From Herbivorax alkaliphila (GTDB lineage: Bacteria; Bacillota; Clostridia; Acetivibrionales; Acetivibrionaceae), in assembly GCF_030848475.1 (NCBI RefSeq), contig NZ_JAVDDS010000037.1, positions 1 through 37,113 of the forward strand: a stretch of DNA of 37,113 nt, given 5' to 3'. The first letter of the stretch is position 1; every line of letters begins with the position of its first letter. Positions 32,093 to 37,113 of the stretch are shown here, piece by piece. The position numbers were made by a program, and so were the translations under genes. The notes under the pieces are model-generated. The model had not been told where the DNA came from and did not search any database. It saw nothing but the letters and a program-made list of their open reading frames with translations.

Positions 32093-34741
32093 ATGAGTAG
32101 CACTTTGAAAAAAGATTTAATTGCCATTATTGAGCCAGAGGGGAAATATGCCCTTGATTGGCAATTTGTAAAAAAGAACAAAGAAGAATCTTTAGATAAA
32201 TTTTTGCAAGATATATATGATTTATATAAAAAAAACAGTGATAAAGCTTTATTTGTTCTTGGAATGTATAAAAAGCCTTTGTCACTTTCGCCTTCTTTAG
32301 AATATTTACATACATTGAGTAAAGCTTTTGGAGAGTGTATTTCTAAAAACCCTGATATTGAAAATTTACGGGATAAGGCAGTAGGCATCCTTGAAGATGA
32401 ACAAAAGGAGGAGCTTATTTTAAAAGCTCCATATATAAACGGGATAGAGTATCTTCATAGAAGATGGCTTGACCTTGTATGGGAAAGACTAAATACTATC
32501 TTTTCAAAAGAGATAAAAAATTATGAAGGTAGTGTAAGTGAATATTTCATAAGTAAAAATTCTGATATTCATTTTGCAGGTAAAGTATATTTTCACCTAG
32601 TGGAAAGTAAAAAAGAGGGTTATCCTTTTGCTTTTTTGGCAACTTATGCGGCAGAGCCTTCTGCTACTGGAAAAGCCAAACATCTTCCCCTCAAAAACGC
32701 CCTTGAAAAATACGGGCAGAATAGTAAAAAACTATTGGAGCTATTATCTACTGTTAACAAGGCAGCTGTAAAAAGTCCATTTATAGCTGAGTTAGTGGAA
32801 ACAGGGGAGATATTTTATCCAATAGGTCTTAATTCTAATGAGGCATATACTTTTTTAAAGGAAGTTCCTATATATGAGGCTTCAGGTGTTTTGTGTAGAA
32901 TACCTGATTGGTGGAGAAGAAAATCAGAATCATCCATTAAGATGTCTGTAAATGTAGGAGCTAAACCACCTTCAGTTGTTGGCATGGATGCTCTTGTAAA
33001 ATTTGATGTGAATCTGTCTTTAGGTGGAGAAACTATTTCAGTAGAAGAATTAAAAAAACTCTTGTCCGAATCAGAGGGACTTGCATTAATTAAAGGCAAG
33101 TGGGTTGAAGTAGATGAAAAGAAACTCAAAGACACGCTAAAGGCCTATGAACAGGCACAAAAAGAAGCTCAAAATGGTGAATTGAGTATGATAGAAGCAA
33201 TGAGGATGAAGCTTTCTGCATCTAAAGTCTTAAATATCAAAGAAAAAGATTGTGAAGTTGAAGTGAGTAACGGTGAGTGGCTCAGTGATGTTTTCTCAAA
33301 GCTTAGAAAGCCTGAAACAATAGATTTTGTCTCTTGTGGGGATTATTTTAATGCGAAATTAAGAGAATATCAGAAAAAAGGTTTGGGATGGCTTTATACC
33401 ATGAAAGAACTGGGATTAGGAGCTTGTCTTGCAGATGATATGGGACTTGGTAAGACAATACAGGTTATTGCCATGTTAAATAGCATACGAATGAAAAAGT
33501 CTTACAAAGCTCTTTTAATTGTGCCAGCATCACTTATTGGAAACTGGACAGAAGAAATTGATAAATTTGCACCAAAGCTAAAGTATAAAGTGGTGCATCC
33601 TCAGAAAAAAGAAAGTTTGGAAAAGAGCAATGAAAGTGGTATATATATAACTACTTACGGAATGGTATCAAGATTAGAATGGCTTAAAGAGAATAAATGG
33701 GATATAATTATACTCGATGAAGCACAGGCAATAAAAAATCCTGCAACAAAACAGACAAAGACAGTCAAACAGTTAAAGGGAAAGAGCAGAATAGCTTTAA
33801 CAGGAACACCAGTAGAAAATAGACTGTCAGATTTATGGTCTATATTTGATTTTTTAAATAAAGGATTATTGGGAAGTTCTAAAGAATTTACTGACTTTAC
33901 AAAGAAGCTAAAGGACAGTGATGAAGGCTATGGAAGACTAAAACAGGTTGTATCACCTTTTATATTGAGAAGACTTAAGACTGATAAAAGTATAATTGCT
34001 GATTTGCCTGAAAAAATAGAGATGAAAACCTATTCAAGCCTTACTAAAAAACAGGCAGCACTCTATAGTGCTTTAGTAAATGAACTTAAAATGAAGCTAG
34101 AATCATCAGAGGGTATTGAGAGGAAAGGACTTGTTTTGGCAGCACTTTTAAAATTCAAACAAATATGCAATCATCCTGATCAATACTTAGGACAAAGGGC
34201 TTATGTTCCAAAGGAAAGTGGAAAGTATGAAAGACTTAGAGAAATATGTGAGACAATATATGAAAAAAGAGAACGTGTAATTGTGTTTACACAGTTTAAA
34301 GAGATTACTGAACCTTTGGCAGAATTTTTAAAAGAAGTTTTTCAGCATGAGGGTCTAATATTGCACGGAGAGACACCTGTTTCAAAGCGTAAAGATTTGG
34401 TGGCAAAGTTTCAGGGGCATGAATATGTTCCATTTATGGTTCTTTCCATTAAAGCTGGTGGAGTAGGTTTAAACCTTACTGCTGCAAATCATGTTGTACA
34501 CTTTGACAGATGGTGGAATCCAGCAGTTGAAAATCAGGCTACTGACAGAGCCTTTAGAATTGGACAAAAGAATAATGTTGTGGTGCACAAATTTATTACA
34601 GAGGGTACTGTGGAAGAAAAAATAGATATGATGATAGAGGAAAAGACCAAAATAGCAGAGGAAATAATTCCTGACATCAATCAAAGTTGGATTACTGAAA
34701 TGGACAACAGTCAGTTGGTTGATTTGTTTAGATTGGAGTAA
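32093..34741 (+). CDS. SNF2-family helicase/translocase
   Basis: This 882-aa ATP-dependent DNA translocase has an N-terminal accessory region (about 1-420) that matches the bacterial SNF2-associated domain (VLCRIPDWWRRK). The SNF2 motor carries Walker A LADDMGLGKT (Lys454) and the DEAQ box (IILDEAQAIKNP). The helicase C-terminal domain follows (LSIKAGGVGLNL, DRAFRIGQ). It is likely to remodel protein-DNA or polymerase complexes, as RapA/HepA does. The ATG at 32093 is chosen because AAGGAG lies 10 bases upstream. ATG 32084 is too close to that RBS and 32057 lies before it. The next gene encodes a SWIM-finger protein, its usual partner in Firmicutes. Confidence 0.92.
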   Translation: MSSTLKKDLIAIIEPEGKYALDWQFVKKNKEESLDKFLQDIYDLYKKNSDKALFVLGMYKKPLSLSPSLEYLHTLSKAFGECISKNPDIENLRDKAVGILEDEQKEELILKAPYINGIEYLHRRWLDLVWERLNTIFSKEIKNYEGSVSEYFISKNSDIHFAGKVYFHLVESKKEGYPFAFLATYAAEPSATGKAKHLPLKNALEKYGQNSKKLLELLSTVNKAAVKSPFIAELVETGEIFYPIGLNSNEAYTFLKEVPIYEASGVLCRIPDWWRRKSESSIKMSVNVGAKPPSVVGMDALVKFDVNLSLGGETISVEELKKLLSESEGLALIKGKWVEVDEKKLKDTLKAYEQAQKEAQNGELSMIEAMRMKLSASKVLNIKEKDCEVEVSNGEWLSDVFSKLRKPETIDFVSCGDYFNAKLREYQKKGLGWLYTMKELGLGACLADDMGLGKTIQVIAMLNSIRMKKSYKALLIVPASLIGNWTEEIDKFAPKLKYKVVHPQKKESLEKSNESGIYITTYGMVSRLEWLKENKWDIIILDEAQAIKNPATKQTKTVKQLKGKSRIALTGTPVENRLSDLWSIFDFLNKGLLGSSKEFTDFTKKLKDSDEGYGRLKQVVSPFILRRLKTDKSIIADLPEKIEMKTYSSLTKKQAALYSALVNELKMKLESSEGIERKGLVLAALLKFKQICNHPDQYLGQRAYVPKESGKYERLREICETIYEKRERVIVFTQFKEITEPLAEFLKEVFQHEGLILHGETPVSKRKDLVAKFQGHEYVPFMVLSIKAGGVGLNLTAANHVVHFDRWWNPAVENQATDRAFRIGQKNNVVVHKFITEGTVEEKIDMMIEEKTKIAEEIIPDINQSWITEMDNSQLVDLFRLE

Positions 34742-34787
34742 TTTATCTGTACGATAGACTTTTGAATTTGATAAAGGAGCGTTAAAT

Positions 34788-35543
34788 ATGCCTAGTTATG
34801 GATTTGGTAAATACGTGTCTGTTGCAGAAAAAAGAGAAAAGGCACGTAAGGCAGTAGAAAAACTAAAGAAAAAGAACCCTGATATTATGCCTGTTGTGAT
34901 AGAGGGAAGAAAGCTTGCCCATACATGGTGGGGAAAAGCATGGAATGGTAATTTAGAAAGCTATTCTGACTATGAAAACCGAATAGGCAGAGGAAGAAGT
35001 TATGTGAGAAATGGAGCGGTTTTAGACCTTAAGATAGAAGAAGGAGAAATAACCGCATTGGTGCAGGGAAGCTCTAGGTACAAGGTAAATATAAAAATAA
35101 GTCCATTAAAAAAAGACGTGTGGGAAAAAATAAAAAAGTCCTGTGAAGGAAAAATAGATTCATTACAAGAACTTATAGATGGTAAGTTTCCCAAAGCACT
35201 TTCAGAGCTTTTTACTTCAAAGGGAAGTGGAATTTTTCCATCCCCAAAAGAAATTACATTAGCTTGTAATTGTCCAGATGGAGCTTACATGTGTAAGCAC
35301 ATAGCAGCGGTTCTTTATGGTGTAGGAGCAAGACTTGATGAAAACCCCATGATGTTTTTTACACTTAGAAATGTAAATGTGGAAGAATTAATATCCGATG
35401 CAATTGAAGGAAAAACAAAGTCTATGCTAGGTAAGGCAGAAAGAAAAAGTCGTCGTGTTTTAGAAGATGACGATATAACTTCAATGTTTGGTGTGGAAGT
35501 TGAAAGCGCAGAAACCAAGGGTTCTAAAGGCAGGAAGTCATAG
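34788..35543 (+). CDS. SWIM zinc-finger protein, partner of the SNF2 helicase
   Basis: This 251-aa protein carries a SWIM finger (CNCPDGAYMCKH, a CxC-x6-CxH pattern, near residues 163-174), a likely DNA- or protein-binding site. The N-terminal half contains LAHTWWGKAWNGNLESY, a hallmark of bacterial SWIM proteins encoded beside SNF2 helicases. The C-terminus is Lys/Arg-rich. The start is preceded by AAAGGAG, and the gene lies 46 bases after the helicase, presumably in one operon. Its stop is immediately followed by a degenerate copy of the palindromic repeat found at 1195 and 1945. Confidence 0.9.
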   Translation: MPSYGFGKYVSVAEKREKARKAVEKLKKKNPDIMPVVIEGRKLAHTWWGKAWNGNLESYSDYENRIGRGRSYVRNGAVLDLKIEEGEITALVQGSSRYKVNIKISPLKKDVWEKIKKSCEGKIDSLQELIDGKFPKALSELFTSKGSGIFPSPKEITLACNCPDGAYMCKHIAAVLYGVGARLDENPMMFFTLRNVNVEELISDAIEGKTKSMLGKAERKSRRVLEDDDITSMFGVEVESAETKGSKGRKS

Positions 35544-35550
35544 AGACAGA

Positions 35551-35577
35551 GAGACAGAGGGACGGTTCTCTTGTCTC
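35551..35577 (+). repeat. Palindromic repeat element, copy 3 (short)
   Basis: The 27-bp core equals copies 1 and 2 except at two adjacent positions in the left arm (GAGACAGA instead of GAGACAAG), which weakens the stem. The CTGGAGTGAA tail is missing. GAGACAGA also occurs just before it (35543-35550). It is again placed directly after a stop codon. Confidence 0.65.
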
Positions 35578-35769
35578 ACTTTTAAAGTTAAGTCTGAATT
35601 GTTCTTACTGAAATTGGCTATGTCAAGCTGTGTTATTAAAACTGTTAAAAAATAGATATTCAGCATGAAAAATAATTATATGAATAAAAGGTTTAAAAAT
35701 AGATTAATACTAACCTATATAACGAATTCAACATAATGAACTCATTTAGTTAAATCTAAAGATCAGAAT

Positions 35770-35797
35770 TTCAGATGGAAATTGTACTCCACCTGAA
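35770..35797 (+). promoter_or_regulatory. Hairpin upstream of splB
   Basis: TTCAGATGGA and TCCACCTGAA pair over 10 positions with one mismatch around AATTGTAC, followed by GACTTTTAG. It could be an attenuator or an operator. The rest of 35578-35848 shows nothing clear. Confidence 0.35.
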
Positions 35798-35848
35798 GAC
35801 TTTTAGAACTAGATAGACATTATATTGAAAATTAGGGAGGTATTAACT

Positions 35849-36880
35849 ATAAATAATTTATTTAATCCAGAAAGGGTTTTCTTTGAACCCTCTTCACTAA
35901 AATATCCTTTAGGACAGCAGTTGTTTGAATATTTTGAGAATAGAGAAATAGAAATAAAGAAATTAGCTTTGCAAAGAGTAAAGGCATCGATTCCTGGTAA
36001 AACTGAGAATCAAAAATTTGCACGAGCAAAAAAGACTTTAGTGGTAGCAACTAAAAAAAGTATGTCTTTAGAAGTTTGCAAACCTTCTGCCGACTTTCAG
36101 TTTTCACTTGTGACAAATTGCCCTGGGAACTGCGAATACTGTTATCTTCATACAACCCAGGCATTTAAGCCTTATTTGCGAACGTACGTAAATGTAGAAG
36201 ACATATTTAATACAATAAAACGTCACATATCAAAAAATAATGAAAACATTACAACTTTTGAGGCTGCAAGTGCTGGTGACCCTCTAGCCATTGAACATAT
36301 TACAGGAAGTTTAGCAAAAACAATAGAGTTTTTTGGTTCTCTCGAAAGGGGAAGGCTTCGAGTGGTAACTAAATTTGACAATGTAGATTCATTGTTAGAC
36401 CTTAAACACAATGGTCATACTCGGTTTAGGATAAGCGTTAATTCTAAATATGTAATAGATACATTTGAACACAATACGGCAGATTTTATACAGAGAATAG
36501 AAGCTGCGTCAAAAATATCAAACTCAGGTTATCCTGTTGGTTTTATTGTTGCACCTATAATGGTTTATGACAATTGGAAAGAGGAGTACAAAGAACTTTT
36601 TAAATTATTAAAAGAAAAAGTTAATGTATCTGCGTCAAATGAACCTGTAACCTTTGAATTAATTCAGCATAGATTTACCACAACAGCTAAAGATACAATT
36701 TTAAAGAGATTTCCAAATACAAAATTGGATATGGATGAGTCTAAAAGAAGTCTAAAATGGGGCAAATATGGGCGGTTTAAATATATTTATGCAAAAGATA
36801 CCGTTAAAGAAATTAAAGAATATATTACTTCTAGTATTAAAAGTAACTTTCCGGATTCTGTGATAGAATATTTCACATAA
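35849..36880 (+). CDS. splB: Spore photoproduct lyase-family radical SAM protein
   Basis: SplB reverses the spore photoproduct, a thymine dimer formed by UV in spores, using S-adenosylmethionine and a 4Fe-4S cluster. The protein opens NNLFNPERVFFEP and has the radical SAM motif CPGNCEYC. The strong RBS GGGAGG lies 8 bases before ATA at 35849. Starting there gives cluster cysteines 91, 95 and 98, the numbering I recall for Bacillus SplB. The nearest standard start, TTG at 35825, has no RBS and lies before that site. An AUA start, or a mutated ATG, is therefore likely. In FEAASAGDP, Ser141 stands where Bacillus SplB, as I recall it, has the hydrogen-donating Cys141. Cys77 (EVCKPS) is a possible substitute. 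It may be a true SplB variant or a related SPL-family enzyme. Confidence 0.82.
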   Translation: MNNLFNPERVFFEPSSLKYPLGQQLFEYFENREIEIKKLALQRVKASIPGKTENQKFARAKKTLVVATKKSMSLEVCKPSADFQFSLVTNCPGNCEYCYLHTTQAFKPYLRTYVNVEDIFNTIKRHISKNNENITTFEAASAGDPLAIEHITGSLAKTIEFFGSLERGRLRVVTKFDNVDSLLDLKHNGHTRFRISVNSKYVIDTFEHNTADFIQRIEAASKISNSGYPVGFIVAPIMVYDNWKEEYKELFKLLKEKVNVSASNEPVTFELIQHRFTTTAKDTILKRFPNTKLDMDESKRSLKWGKYGRFKYIYAKDTVKEIKEYITSSIKSNFPDSVIEYFT

Positions 36881-37063
36881 AGCAATTTTAATTTAGCGAC
36901 AGGAGACCTTTTTTTATAATAATGTATATTGGTGAAAGGTGCAATCAAACAAGGGAAAGTTTTTAAGGGAGCCAATTAGTTTAATTAAATGTATACAACA
37001 TGCACTCGTCCTCTACACTATTTAAGAATATATTTCATTGGAAATTCTTTTTTATATATGAAA
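36881..37063. other. Gap after splB
   Basis: No gene is supported. ACCTTT and AAAGGT near 36908-36942 could form a weak hairpin close to the end of splB. Confidence 0.35.
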
Positions 37064-37089
37064 GAAGATTTTTATTCAAGAAAATCTTC
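37064..37089. repeat. 9-bp hairpin at right edge
   Basis: GAAGATTTT and AAAATCTTC are inverted around TATTCAAG. Its purpose cannot be judged because the neighbouring gene lies outside the window. Confidence 0.4.
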
Positions 37090-37113
37090 AAACAAGGAAA
37101 TTGCAGATAGTGA

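Noticed and set aside
1-37113. CRISPR array, tRNA or rRNA genes, prophage
   Set aside because: No regularly spaced direct repeats, no cloverleaf-like or rRNA sequences and no phage structural genes were seen.

Overview
The window is low-GC DNA from an anaerobic, spore-forming member of the Clostridia. The evidence is strong GGAGG ribosome binding sites, SplB-type spore-DNA repair, ferredoxin and [FeFe]-hydrogenase-like proteins, a surface protein with S-layer homology (SLH) repeats, a CIRCE heat-shock operator, and short palindromic repeats of a kind I recall from clostridial genomes. I cannot name the genus. There are no rRNA or tRNA genes, no CRISPR array and no clear prophage.

Layout. 1-128 is the 5' end of a probable transposase gene running off the left edge. 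418-3029 holds an EFR1-type flavodoxin/ferredoxin, an unknown membrane protein and a fused methionine sulfoxide reductase (msrAB). Two nearly identical ~52-bp palindromic elements sit between these genes, and one of them supplies the stop codon of the first gene. 3146-8031 is a regulon built on one operator type (ACCGACGGTCGGT): a self-regulated TetR repressor, an 867-aa protein with the size and domain order of rifampin phosphotransferase, and a DHA1-type MFS exporter. 8117-10921 (minus strand) is a GntR/YtrA-type repressor-ABC transporter operon with a 38-bp operator over its promoter. 10922-11708 is a long untranslated leader closed by an inverted repeat. It precedes a secreted M16C metalloprotease with SLH repeats (11709-15482). 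serS follows on the minus strand. Next is a 1595-aa fusion of a DEDD exonuclease, a RecQ helicase and a UvrD-type helicase.

22045-25763 is a three-gene glycan operon (sugar nucleotidyltransferase, GT4 glycosyltransferase, alpha/alpha-barrel glycosidase-like protein) behind a consensus promoter carrying a perfect CIRCE operator. This suggests control by the heat-shock repressor HrcA. A phasin-like protein and an ABC1/UbiB kinase-like protein follow. A broken sigma-factor fusion gene and an AT-rich gap come next. 29650-31533 encodes a soluble hydrogenase-like chemoreceptor, a probable redox or H2 sensor. The right end has a zinc-ribbon protein, an SNF2 helicase with a SWIM-finger partner, and a SplB-family radical SAM protein with two oddities: an apparent AUA start codon, and serine where the catalytic Cys141 is expected.

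The strongest leads are the TetR regulon around a rifampin-phosphotransferase-like enzyme, the CIRCE-controlled glycan operon, the hydrogenase-like chemoreceptor, the insertion with a 13-bp flanking repeat at 1182-1259, the inverted-repeat-closed leader at 11105-11680, and the SplB anomalies. All calls rest on reading the sequence and on recalled family knowledge. No database search was run.
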